Shown here piece after piece: positions 29,224-37,397 of a stretch of 64,000 nucleotides of DNA. The notes beneath the pieces are model-generated. The model saw nothing but the letters and a program-made list of their open reading frames with translations. It had not been told where the DNA came from and made no database searches. The position numbers and the translations under genes are program-made. The number at the start of each line of letters is the position of its first letter. The stretch's first letter is position 1. Origin of the DNA: Pseudoclavibacter triregionum (GTDB lineage: Bacteria; Actinomycetota; Actinomycetes; Actinomycetales; Microbacteriaceae); the NCBI GenBank assembly GCA_910822395.1, contig OU365335.1, positions 248,001 through 312,000 on the forward strand, read 5' to 3'.

Positions 29224-29436
29224 CCGGAGGCGATCCGAGGCGCGGGCGCGCGAGGGCTGAGGGGCCCACGGGCCGCGGGGCCGACGGCGGATCATCCGGC
29301 CGCATCCGAGCCTGATCCCCCACGGGAGTGAGCGTCAACAGGCCCGAGGACGACCTTTCCCCGGGCTCGCTGGGAGTTCCGCCTCGTTCGCGTCTCGGGC
29401 GGCTCCGAGGCCTCCGGGCGAGGGCATCCTCGGAGC

Positions 29437-30735
29437 ATGAGCACGATCGCCGCCTCCGCCCCCCGCTCCCGCGCCGCCCGCCGCGCGATCGCCGTCGCGG
29501 CGATCGGCCTCGCTTCCGTCCTCGGCCTCGCCGGCTGCGCGAGGGCCGACTGGAACCAGCCCTCGACCGGCGGCTACGCGGAGCCGCAGTCGCAGTCGCA
29601 GCAGGACGCGAGCTCGCAGTCCGGCTCCGGCGGCACGGCAGGCTCCTCGCCGGCGAGCGCGACGCAGACGATCGACCGCCAGATCATCACGAGCGGCACG
29701 ATCTCCGTCACCGTCGAGGACCTCACAGCGGGCACGGCGAGCGTCGAGCAGATCGCGGTCACGCGCGGCGGCTACGTGGAGTCGCGCGACGAGCGGCTCA
29801 CCTCGTCCGGCTCGAGCGGCTCGCCCTCCTCCACCTACTCCTCCAGCTCCTACTCCTCCTGGAACGGCTCGACGATCACGATCCGCGTCCCCGCGGAGCA
29901 GTACGACGCGACGCTCGAGGCCGTCCGCGGCCTCGGCGAGGTGAACTCGGTCACGACGAAGACCGAGGACGTCACGACCGAGATCGCCGACACCGACGCG
30001 CGGATCGCGACGCTCCAGGCCTCAGTCGACGCGCTCCGCGGCATGATGGCGACGACGACGAACGTCTCGGACATGCTCGCCCTCGAGAGCCAGCTCACCG
30101 AGCGCCAGTCGGAGCTCGACGGCCTCCGCGCCCAGGTCGAGGCGCTCAAGGGCGACGTCGCGATGTCGACGCTCACCGTCTACCTCTCGCAGCCCGGCGA
30201 GACCGTGCGCCACGACGGGCCGCCCTCCTTCTGGGAGGCGCTCGGGGATGGCTGGGACTCCATGCTCCGCGGCATCGGCACGGTGCTCGCCGCGATCGGC
30301 TACATGCTCCCGAGCCTCGCGCTCCTCGTGCTCCTGGGTGCGCTCGTGTGGCTGCTCGTCCGCTTCCTCGTGCGCCGTCGCCGCGCGGCAGCGCCCGCGG
30401 TCGCGACGGCGGGCGGGCCGGTGCCGCCGGCGGGACCGGCCGGATCGCGCGGACCCCGCGGCGGTCGCGGCGGTCGCGGCGACGGGCCCCGCGGCGGACG
30501 TCCCGGCCCGGGCGGCACCTCGTCCACGGCGGCCTCCGGCCCCGGCATGGCGACGGACGCCTCCGCCGACCGCCGCGCCGACCGCCCCGACGCGACGGAA
30601 GGCCGCGGACGTCCGTCGCCCCAGGGCCCCGCGGGCGAGCGTCCCTCCACTGGGCGCTCGACCGGGGAGCCGTCGGCGCCGTCGCAGGGCGAGCGCGCGG
30701 GCGCCGAGGCCTCCGATCCCCGGGATCCCGCCTGA
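29437..30735 (+). CDS. DUF4349 membrane-anchored lipoprotein
   Basis: A 432-residue protein. The N-terminus is a lipoprotein signal with lipobox LAGC (Cys ~36). DUF4349 spans about residues 75-300: QIITSGTISVTVEDL, TRGGYVESRDERL, ITIRVPAEQYDATLEAV, then a coiled coil (SQLTERQSELDGLRAQVEALKGDV) and STLTVYLSQP. A membrane helix (YMLPSLALLVLLGALVWLLVRFLV) near 300 is followed by a Pro/Gly/Arg-rich cytoplasmic tail. The family has no known function. The Ser-rich low-complexity insert (residues ~125-145) is unusual. Confidence 0.85.
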   Translation: MSTIAASAPRSRAARRAIAVAAIGLASVLGLAGCARADWNQPSTGGYAEPQSQSQQDASSQSGSGGTAGSSPASATQTIDRQIITSGTISVTVEDLTAGTASVEQIAVTRGGYVESRDERLTSSGSSGSPSSTYSSSSYSSWNGSTITIRVPAEQYDATLEAVRGLGEVNSVTTKTEDVTTEIADTDARIATLQASVDALRGMMATTTNVSDMLALESQLTERQSELDGLRAQVEALKGDVAMSTLTVYLSQPGETVRHDGPPSFWEALGDGWDSMLRGIGTVLAAIGYMLPSLALLVLLGALVWLLVRFLVRRRRAAAPAVATAGGPVPPAGPAGSRGPRGGRGGRGDGPRGGRPGPGGTSSTAASGPGMATDASADRRADRPDATEGRGRPSPQGPAGERPSTGRSTGEPSAPSQGERAGAEASDPRDPA

Positions 30736-30820
30736 GACCTCCCGGAAAGGCGCAGGAATCCCCTCAGTAGAGTGCTGAGAGGCCGACGCCACCGACGCCG
30801 GCGAGCCCAGGGAGGACACC

Positions 30821-31954
30821 ATGCAGGATTCCGACGCCCCGCGCCTCGGCGACGGCGAGCAGCCGGCCGAGCCCGCCGCGCCCGTCGAGGGCGCCGAGGC
30901 GCACCCCCTCGACCCGCAGCCCGGCGACGGCGAGATCCCGGCCGTCCAGCCCCCGGCCGCCGACGCGGCGCCCGGCGAGGACCCGGAGGAGAAGCTCCGC
31001 GAGGAGCGCCTCACGAGCCTCTTCGAGTCCGCCGTCTACGGCCCCGGCGACGAGCGCATCGGCAAGGTCGGCCAGGTCTACATCGACGACCAGACGCAGG
31101 AGCCGAACTGGGTCACGGTGAAGACCGGCCTCTTCGGCACGAAGGAGTACTTCCTGCCCCTCGACGAGGCCGTGCTCGACGGCCGTCGCCTCGTCGTCCC
31201 CTACTCGAAGGAGCTCGTGGCGGGCGCCCCCGGCACCGAGATCGACCAGAACCTCTCCCCCGCGGAGGAGGACGAGCTCTACAACTACTACCGCGTGCCC
31301 GGCCGGATGACCGACGCCGCGGCCCCGGCCGAGGGCAGCCTCGTCGCCGAGGCCGGCGCCGTGCCGACCATCGGCGAGGCCGCCGCGACCGCGGAGCCCG
31401 CCGTGGTGTCCGCCGAGCGGCCCGCCGTGGTCGCGCGCCCGCTCGACGCGAGCGGGCTGGGCCTCGACAGCGGGATGGATCCCGACGGCGGCATGGGCCT
31501 CGACGAGGGCGCGCCGACGACGGCCATGCCCGTCGCGTCCGGCGCGCACGGCACGGCGTTCGCCCCGGCCTCCGAGGCGGCCTTCGCGCCGCCCGCCGAG
31601 CCCGGCGCCTCGGCCGACGCGGCCTTCACGGCGGACATCCGCCGCGAGCACGGAAGCGGCGACGATCGTCGCCCGGGCGGCACGCCCGACGACGCCGCGG
31701 CGGAGAACGCCGAGGCCGACGAGCTCTCCTGGATGGACGCCGGCGAGCGCGAGCTCGGCACCCCGCGCGTCCACGACGAGTCGCGCGGCCCGACCGTCGA
31801 CGGCGCGGGCGGCCCCCGCGAGGACGCCGGCGCCGCCCCGGCCATCCGCGAGAAGTTCGCGCGCCGCGAGCAGGACGCCCGCGACCTCTATGCCGCCGGC
31901 GACGCCGCCGAGCCGGTCGACCTCGACGCCTTCCGCCGTCCCGAGGAGCGCTGA
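30821..31954 (+). CDS. PRC-barrel domain protein
   Basis: A 377-residue acidic protein. After ~65 Pro/Ala/Glu-rich residues comes a PRC-barrel (LFESAVYGPGDERIGKVGQV, YIDDQTQEPNWVTVKTGLFG, FLPLDEAVLDGRRLVVPYSK). The remaining ~230 residues are low-complexity Ala/Gly/Asp-rich. PRC-barrels occur in RimM and in photosynthetic and stress proteins; in actinobacteria many stand-alone versions are uncharacterised. A thioredoxin gene starts 2 nt after its stop, implying co-transcription. Confidence 0.8.
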   Translation: MQDSDAPRLGDGEQPAEPAAPVEGAEAHPLDPQPGDGEIPAVQPPAADAAPGEDPEEKLREERLTSLFESAVYGPGDERIGKVGQVYIDDQTQEPNWVTVKTGLFGTKEYFLPLDEAVLDGRRLVVPYSKELVAGAPGTEIDQNLSPAEEDELYNYYRVPGRMTDAAAPAEGSLVAEAGAVPTIGEAAATAEPAVVSAERPAVVARPLDASGLGLDSGMDPDGGMGLDEGAPTTAMPVASGAHGTAFAPASEAAFAPPAEPGASADAAFTADIRREHGSGDDRRPGGTPDDAAAENAEADELSWMDAGERELGTPRVHDESRGPTVDGAGGPREDAGAAPAIREKFARREQDARDLYAAGDAAEPVDLDAFRRPEER

Positions 31955-31956
31955 CC

Positions 31957-32481
31957 ATGGCCCTCATCGAGCTCGACGGCGAGGCCGTGTTCCTCCAGAC
32001 CGTCGCGATGCCCGGCATCGTCGTCGTCGACTGCTGGGCCGCCTGGTGCGGCCCCTGCCGCGCCTTCGCGCCCGTCTTCGAGGAGGCCGCGGCGAACCAC
32101 CCCGAGATGACCTTCGCGAAGCTCGACACCGACGCGAACCAGGAGGTGTCGGCCGCGCTCGCGATCCAGTCGATCCCGACCCTGCTCGCCTTCCGCGACG
32201 GCATCCTCGTCTTCCGCCAGGCGGGCGCGCTGCCGGGGCCGGTCTTCGACGACCTCCTCGGCCAGATCTCGGCGCTCGACATGGACGAGGTGCGCCGCAG
32301 CTTCGAGGAGCAGCGCGAGCCCGGCGCGGCCGCGGCCGCCGAGGAGGCCCAGGCGGGCCCGACGGCGCCCGCCGACGGCGCCGCCGCCCCCGGCGCCTCC
32401 CCCGCGCCCGGCACCCCCGGCGCCCCCGTGAACCCCGGCGAGCCCGAGGAGATCGACCCCTCGGACGACGCTCGCGGCTAG
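31957..32481 (+). CDS. Thioredoxin
   Basis: A 174-residue protein whose first ~110 residues are a thioredoxin fold with active site W-C-G-P-C (DCWAAWCGPCRAFAPVF) and cis-Pro IQSIPTLLAF. The C-terminal ~60 residues are an Ala/Pro/Gly-rich tail unlike standard TrxA (about 105 residues). The ATG at 31957 follows the PRC-barrel stop by 2 nt. A general disulfide reductase in the cytoplasm is the expected role. Confidence 0.9.
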   Translation: MALIELDGEAVFLQTVAMPGIVVVDCWAAWCGPCRAFAPVFEEAAANHPEMTFAKLDTDANQEVSAALAIQSIPTLLAFRDGILVFRQAGALPGPVFDDLLGQISALDMDEVRRSFEEQREPGAAAAAEEAQAGPTAPADGAAAPGASPAPGTPGAPVNPGEPEEIDPSDDARG

Positions 32482-32517
32482 CCGGCCATCCTCGAGGCGG
32501 CCCCGCCGCCCCACCTG

Positions 32518-32557
32518 CGACGCCCTCGCCCCCGCCTCCCGCGGGACGAGGGCGTCG
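32518..32557 (+). terminator. Hairpin terminator after the thioredoxin gene
   Basis: CGACGCCCTCG at 32518-32528 pairs with CGAGGGCGTCG at 32547-32557 (11 bp, 18-nt loop that itself can pair partly). Confidence 0.55.
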
Positions 32558-32581
32558 CCGCGCGCGGGCTACGCTCACGGC

Positions 32582-33940
32582 ATGACGACCGCCGCCCAGG
32601 AGGAGCTCCTCGCCAAGCGCGACCTCACGGTCGACCTCGCGCGGGTCGCGTGCATGCTCCTCGTCGTCGTCATCCACACCCTCTTCACGGGCGTGCGGGA
32701 GACGGCGTCCGGCATCGAGATCGAGAAGACCGTCGAGCTGCAGAGCTGGTTCGACGCGCTGAGCTGGATCTTCGAGATCATGCCGCTCTTCTTCGTCGTC
32801 GGCGGCTTCGCGAGCGCCGCCGCCTTCCGCTCGGCGAGGCGGAAGGGCCAGAGCTCGGCCGGCTACCTCCGCGGCCGCATCCTCCGCCTCGCCCGGCCCG
32901 CCCTCCCGGTCTTCGCCTTCTTCGCCGCGGCGCTCCTCGCCGCCTCGCTCCTGCCCGTCGACCCCTCGCTCGTCGCGGGCATCGCGGTCGGCATCGGCTC
33001 GCCGCTCTGGTTCCTCTCGTCGTTCCTCATCGCCCAGGCCCTCGTGCCCGTCTTCCTCGGATGGCACGAGCGCCGGCCCTTCATGACCCTCCTCGCGCTC
33101 GTCCTCCTCGCCCTCGTCGTCGACCTCCTGCGCTGGGTGACACTCGACGACCGCTACGGCGTCGCGAACGTGCTCATCGTGTGGCCCGCGGTGCAGCAGC
33201 TCGGCTTCTTCCTCCACGACGGATGGTTCGCCCGCCGGCGCGCCTGGGAGCTCCTCGGCCTCGTCGCCCTCGCCTACCTCGGCCTCTGGGGATCGGTGAC
33301 GATCGGCGACTACTCGACGAACATGCTCCAGAACCAGTACCCGCCGACCTGCCCGCTCATCCTGCTCGGGGTGGCGCAGGCGGCGATGCTCACGCTGCTC
33401 AAGCGGCCGCTCGCGGCGCTCATGCGGGCGCGGGCGATGCAGGGGCTCGTGCTCTGGGTGGGCTCGCGGGCCATGACGATCTACTGCTGGCACATGCCGG
33501 TCATCCTCGTGCTCGTGGGCATCATGCTCGTGATGCCGGGGCAGCTCACGGAGCCGGGGACGCCGCGCTGGTGGCTCGAGCGCATCCCCTTCGTGCTCGC
33601 GGTGCTCGCGGCCATCGGGGTCATGTCGATCTGGCTGCGCCGCTTCGAGGCGCCGCCGCGGCCGCTCGCGCCGGGCGAGACGGCGCCCGGGCTCGGGCGC
33701 GTGCTCGCCTCGCTCGCGGTGTTCTGCCTCGCGCCGTTCCTCATCATGATGCTCGGGCTCGACCTGCCGCTCGCGCTGCTCGGGCTCACGGGGACGCTCG
33801 CCACGCTCGCGCTGCTGCGGCCAAGGCGGGCGGGGCTGGTGGAGGCGGTGTCGGCGGGCGCGTCGATGGATCCCTTCGGTCACACTAGCCCCACCAGCCC
33901 CACATGCATCACCGGTCCCGTGCACGGGCGCGACTCCTAG
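32582..33940 (+). CDS. Acyltransferase family (acyltransferase 3) membrane protein
   Basis: A 452-residue polytopic protein with about 10-11 spans. The N-terminal signature RDLTVDLARVACMLLVVVIH and the later FEIMPLFFVVGGFASA and GRILRLARPALPVFAFF are those of the acyltransferase 3 group, whose members O-acylate polysaccharides, glycolipids or peptidoglycan. The family His (VVIH) is present near residue 37. The acceptor is unknown. The last ~50 residues are low-complexity. The gene is a single unit before 214 bp of non-coding sequence that holds a CG-rich palindrome (34123-34140) but no gene. Confidence 0.85.
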   Translation: MTTAAQEELLAKRDLTVDLARVACMLLVVVIHTLFTGVRETASGIEIEKTVELQSWFDALSWIFEIMPLFFVVGGFASAAAFRSARRKGQSSAGYLRGRILRLARPALPVFAFFAAALLAASLLPVDPSLVAGIAVGIGSPLWFLSSFLIAQALVPVFLGWHERRPFMTLLALVLLALVVDLLRWVTLDDRYGVANVLIVWPAVQQLGFFLHDGWFARRRAWELLGLVALAYLGLWGSVTIGDYSTNMLQNQYPPTCPLILLGVAQAAMLTLLKRPLAALMRARAMQGLVLWVGSRAMTIYCWHMPVILVLVGIMLVMPGQLTEPGTPRWWLERIPFVLAVLAAIGVMSIWLRRFEAPPRPLAPGETAPGLGRVLASLAVFCLAPFLIMMLGLDLPLALLGLTGTLATLALLRPRRAGLVEAVSAGASMDPFGHTSPTSPTCITGPVHGRDS

Positions 33941-34154
33941 GCGTCCGCGGGCGCGCTGTCCCGAGCCCCTGGCACACTTCGCAGGAGATCCGCGCGGGGC
34001 GAGGGGTGCGTGACCGCGCGAGGCCCGTGATCATGCGGATGTCTGAGACTAGGCCGGGACGGCCGAGGGCGCGGCACTGCAGACTGTGCCAGGCAGCCGG
34101 CGAGACGAGGGCGGGCGCGCCGCGCGGCCCGCGGGCCGCGGGGCGCGGGGCGCG

Positions 34155-35630
34155 TCAGCGCATGAGGCGGCGGAGGAGGGCCATCCGGCGCGGGTCGATC
34201 GGCGGGAAGGCGAGCGCGAGGGTCTCGGGCCACATCGGCTTCGCGACGACGCCGCGCTCGTGGCTGAAGGCGCGGATCGACGCCTCGCCGTGGTAGCTGC
34301 CCATGCCCGACTCCCCCACGCCCCCGAAGGGCAGCGCCGCGATCGAGAGGTGCGCGATGGGCAGGCCGAAGGTGATCGCGCCGGACGACGTCCACTTGAG
34401 GAAGCGGCGGCGCACGGCCTTCCGCTCCGAGAACACGTAGAGCGCGAGCGGCTTCTCGCGCTCGCGGATGAAGCGGATGGCCTCGGCGTCGTCGGCGACC
34501 TCGAGGATCGGCAGCACGGGCCCGAAGATCTCCTCCTGCATGACGGGCGAGGCGGGGTCGACGTCGGCGAGGATCGTCGGCGCGAGGTAGCGCGCATCGC
34601 GGTCGGACTCGCCGCCGACGACGATCCGGCCCGAGCCGAGCAGGGCGCTCACCCGGTCGAAGTGGCGCTCGTTCACGATGCGGCCGTAGTCCTTCGAGAC
34701 GGCGGGATCGGCGCCGAAGAGCTCCTCGACGGCGCGCGGCAGCTCGCGCTCGAGCACGCGGGCGGCGGCGGGGGTCGCGAGCACGTAGTCGGGGGCGACG
34801 CAGGTCTGCCCCGCGTTCGTGAACTTGCCCCAGGCGATCCGGCGCGCGGCCGCGATGAGGTCGACGCTCTCGTCGACGAAGGTCGGCGATTTGCCGCCGA
34901 GCTCGAGCGTCGTCGGGGTGAGGTGCTCGGCGGCGGCGCGGGCGATGATCCGCGCGACCGTGCCGTTGCCGGTGTAGAAGATCGTGTCCCAGCGCTCCGC
35001 GAGGAGGGCGGTCGTCTCGGGCGCGCCGCCCTCGACGACGCGGATGGCCCGCGGGTCGAGGTGCTTCGGCACGAGCCGCGCGAGGGCGGCGCTCGTGGCC
35101 GGGGCGAGCTCGCTCGGCTTGAGGACGGCCGCGCAGCCGGCGGCGATCGCGCCGATGAGCGGCGTGAGCGAGAGGTTGAGCGGGTAGTTCCAGGGCGCGA
35201 TGACGAAGGCGACGCCGAGCGGCTCGCGGCGCACGGATGCCGTCGCCGGGGCGAGCATGATGCCCGCGGGCACCCGCTTCGGCCGCAGCCAGCGGGCGAA
35301 GTTGCGCTCGGTGTTCGAGAGCTCGGCGAGCACGACGCCGATCTCGGTGAGGAAGGCCTCCTCGGCGGGCTTGCCGAGGTCGGCCGCGAGCGCCGCGAGG
35401 AGCTCGGCCTCCTCCTCGACGAGGAGCCGGCGCAGGCCTCGGAGCTGCTCGCGGCGCCAGGAGACGGGGAGCGTGACGCCGGCGTCGAAGGTGGCGCGGA
35501 GCTCGGCGACGAGGGCGGGGGCGTCGAGGGCCGGGGCGGCGGAGGCCTTGGCGGCGCAGTCGTTCGCGGCGACGGCGCGGTCGTCGCGGTCGTCGCGGTC
35601 CTGGGCCGGGCTGGCGGAGTCGGCGGGCAT
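34155..35630 (-). CDS. Aldehyde dehydrogenase (class 3-like)
   Basis: A 491-residue NAD(P)-dependent aldehyde dehydrogenase. Visible are VIAPWNYPLNLSL (cofactor region), the catalytic Glu in LELGGKSPTFV, nucleophile Cys in TNAGQTCVAPDYVL, and EEIFGPVLPI. The short C-terminal part and APDY after the Cys match the class 3/fatty-aldehyde type (AlkH, coniferyl aldehyde dehydrogenase-like). An Asp/Ala-rich N-terminal extension of ~35 residues precedes the domain. The ATG at 35630 has an AAGGA site. Substrate not deducible; it stands alone. Confidence 0.9.
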   Translation of the reverse strand: MPADSASPAQDRDDRDDRAVAANDCAAKASAAPALDAPALVAELRATFDAGVTLPVSWRREQLRGLRRLLVEEEAELLAALAADLGKPAEEAFLTEIGVVLAELSNTERNFARWLRPKRVPAGIMLAPATASVRREPLGVAFVIAPWNYPLNLSLTPLIGAIAAGCAAVLKPSELAPATSAALARLVPKHLDPRAIRVVEGGAPETTALLAERWDTIFYTGNGTVARIIARAAAEHLTPTTLELGGKSPTFVDESVDLIAAARRIAWGKFTNAGQTCVAPDYVLATPAAARVLERELPRAVEELFGADPAVSKDYGRIVNERHFDRVSALLGSGRIVVGGESDRDARYLAPTILADVDPASPVMQEEIFGPVLPILEVADDAEAIRFIREREKPLALYVFSERKAVRRRFLKWTSSGAITFGLPIAHLSIAALPFGGVGESGMGSYHGEASIRAFSHERGVVAKPMWPETLALAFPPIDPRRMALLRRLMR

Positions 35631-35871
35631 GGCGGTCCTTCCGGGCGGGGCCTCCAGCCTGCCATCCGCGGATCGGGCGGAGCTGGGGCGGCGGCCATCC
35701 TGCGGCCTGCACGCCCGCGCGCCGGGGCACGGTTCCGCGAGCGCCCTTCGCCGTGCGCGAACTCCGGCGCCCATCGGGCGTTTCCCCGACCATCCCACAG
35801 CCTCGGCCGGTGGTCGGGCCCTAGCGTGGCGGCACCGCGCCTCGAGCGCGACGACGAAAGGCATCCGCAAC

Positions 35872-36630
35872 ATGGGGTTCTTCAGCTGGCTCTTCGGCTC
35901 GTCCTCCGACGACCGCTACTCGGCGCGCGACTACGGCTCGCAGCCCGGCGCCGGTCAGGGCATGGACGCCGGCGCCGGCCAGAGCGGCCAGCCGCGCTCG
36001 GAGGACGACATCGCCCTCGAGCGCTACCGCTATCTCCTGCGTACGGCGCCGCCCGAGCAGATCGAGGCGGTCCACGAGGAGGCCTTCGCGAAGCTCACGC
36101 CCGACCAGCGCCGCCAGCTCTTCCAGGAGCTCTCCGAGCGCGCCCCTGTGGGCGATGCGCCCCGCGCCGACGACCCGCGCTCGCTCGCGCAGGCGGCGAC
36201 GCGAGCCGAGATCCGCCGACCGGGCACGCTCGAGCAGACGATGGCGGTCGGCATGAACCGGCCGGGCCAGCAGGGCTACGGACAGCAGGCCTACGGGCAG
36301 CAGGGCTACGGCGGCGGGATGATGGGCGGCTCGGGCTTCGGGTCGACCTTCGGCTCGACGATGCTCGGCACGGTCGCGGGCTACGTCGTGGGCTCCGCGA
36401 TCATGCACTCGTTCCTCCCGCCGATGGGCTTCGGCTACGGCGGCGAGATGTACGCGGACGGGTTCCAGGACGGCAACGCGGGCGACGGCGGCGGCGACTG
36501 GACCTCCTCCGACGGCGGCTTCCGCGACGGCGGGGGCGACGGAGGCGGCGCGGTCGCGGACGGCGGCGGCGACTGGGGCGGCGGCGGCTTCGACTTCAGC
36601 GGCGGGGACATCGGCGGGGACTTCGGGTAG
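35872..36630 (+). CDS. Glycine-rich protein of unknown function
   Basis: A 252-residue protein beginning MGFFSWLFGSSSDDRYSARD. Residues ~45-115 are helical and charged (DDIALERYRYLLRTAPPEQI, EEAFAKLTPDQRRQLFQELS), a form seen in small cation-binding-like actinobacterial proteins. Residues ~125-165 hold a GQQGYGQQAYGQQGYGGG repeat and a short hydrophobic segment (MLGTVAGYVVGSAIMHSFLP). The last ~80 residues are Gly/Asp-rich. I do not recognise the family; membrane association is possible. Divergent from the aldehyde dehydrogenase. Confidence 0.75.
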   Translation: MGFFSWLFGSSSDDRYSARDYGSQPGAGQGMDAGAGQSGQPRSEDDIALERYRYLLRTAPPEQIEAVHEEAFAKLTPDQRRQLFQELSERAPVGDAPRADDPRSLAQAATRAEIRRPGTLEQTMAVGMNRPGQQGYGQQAYGQQGYGGGMMGGSGFGSTFGSTMLGTVAGYVVGSAIMHSFLPPMGFGYGGEMYADGFQDGNAGDGGGDWTSSDGGFRDGGGDGGGAVADGGGDWGGGGFDFSGGDIGGDFG

Positions 36631-36695
36631 CGGGCGCTCCGCCGGCCCGACGGCCTGAGGGCGGGCGTCGGGGGATCGCGCGCGAGAATGGCCGC

Positions 36696-37271
36696 ATGGA
36701 GCCGAACGACATGATGTCCGCCCTCGCCGCCTCGATGCGCGAGCGCACGGGCCGGGACCTCGACGAGTGGGTCGCCCTCGTCGAGGCGAGCGGCGTGGAC
36801 CCGCTCGACCAGAAGGCGGTGCGCGGATGGCTCGCCGCCGAGCACGGCGTGAAGCAGACCACGCAGTGGGCGATCGCCGACGCCGCCGCACGGGCCGCCG
36901 GCTGGACGCCCCCGACGCTCGAGGAGTCGACGGAGGCGCTCTATTCGGGGAAGAAGGCGGCGCTGCGGCCGCTCCACGACCGGGTGCTCGCCATGGCGCT
37001 CGCGTGCGGCGAGGACGCTGAGGCGCAGGCGCGCGGCACGTACATCCCGGTCGTCCGCGGCTCGCAGTTCGCGGCGATCGCGCCCGGCCCGCGCGGCACG
37101 CTCCGCGTCGGGCTCCGCCTCCGCGACGCCCCGCCGGCGACGCCCGGGCTCGAGCCCGCGAAGGGCTTCGCGCAGGCGAGCCACTGGGTGCACCTCGAGC
37201 CGGATGCCTCGGATGAGGACGTCGCGGCGCTCGAGCCGCTGCTCGCCGCGGCGTACGCGCAGAACGGGTAA
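36696..37271 (+). CDS. DUF4287 / DUF5655-type protein
   Basis: A 191-residue protein. The N-terminal ~70 residues (SMRERTGRDLDEWVALVEAS, GWLAAEHGVKQTTQWAIADAA) match DUF4287. The C-terminal ~100 residues (LYSGKKAALRPLHDRVLAMA, YIPVVRGSQFAAIAPGPRGTLRVGL) match the DUF5655/DUF1801-like domain that usually follows. The role is unknown. The ATG at 36696 precedes MEPNDMMSALAA. A 126-bp gap separates it from the P-type ATPase. Confidence 0.8.
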   Translation: MEPNDMMSALAASMRERTGRDLDEWVALVEASGVDPLDQKAVRGWLAAEHGVKQTTQWAIADAAARAAGWTPPTLEESTEALYSGKKAALRPLHDRVLAMALACGEDAEAQARGTYIPVVRGSQFAAIAPGPRGTLRVGLRLRDAPPATPGLEPAKGFAQASHWVHLEPDASDEDVAALEPLLAAAYAQNG

Positions 37272-37397
37272 GGACCCGACGGCCGCGAGGCGCCGTTTGT
37301 GCGCCTCGTGACAGGCCGCTCGAGGTTCCAGGCATCCGCCTCGGGGTTCTCCACACCCTCCACGACCCCGTCACCTCCCGGGCATACGGTGTGGCAC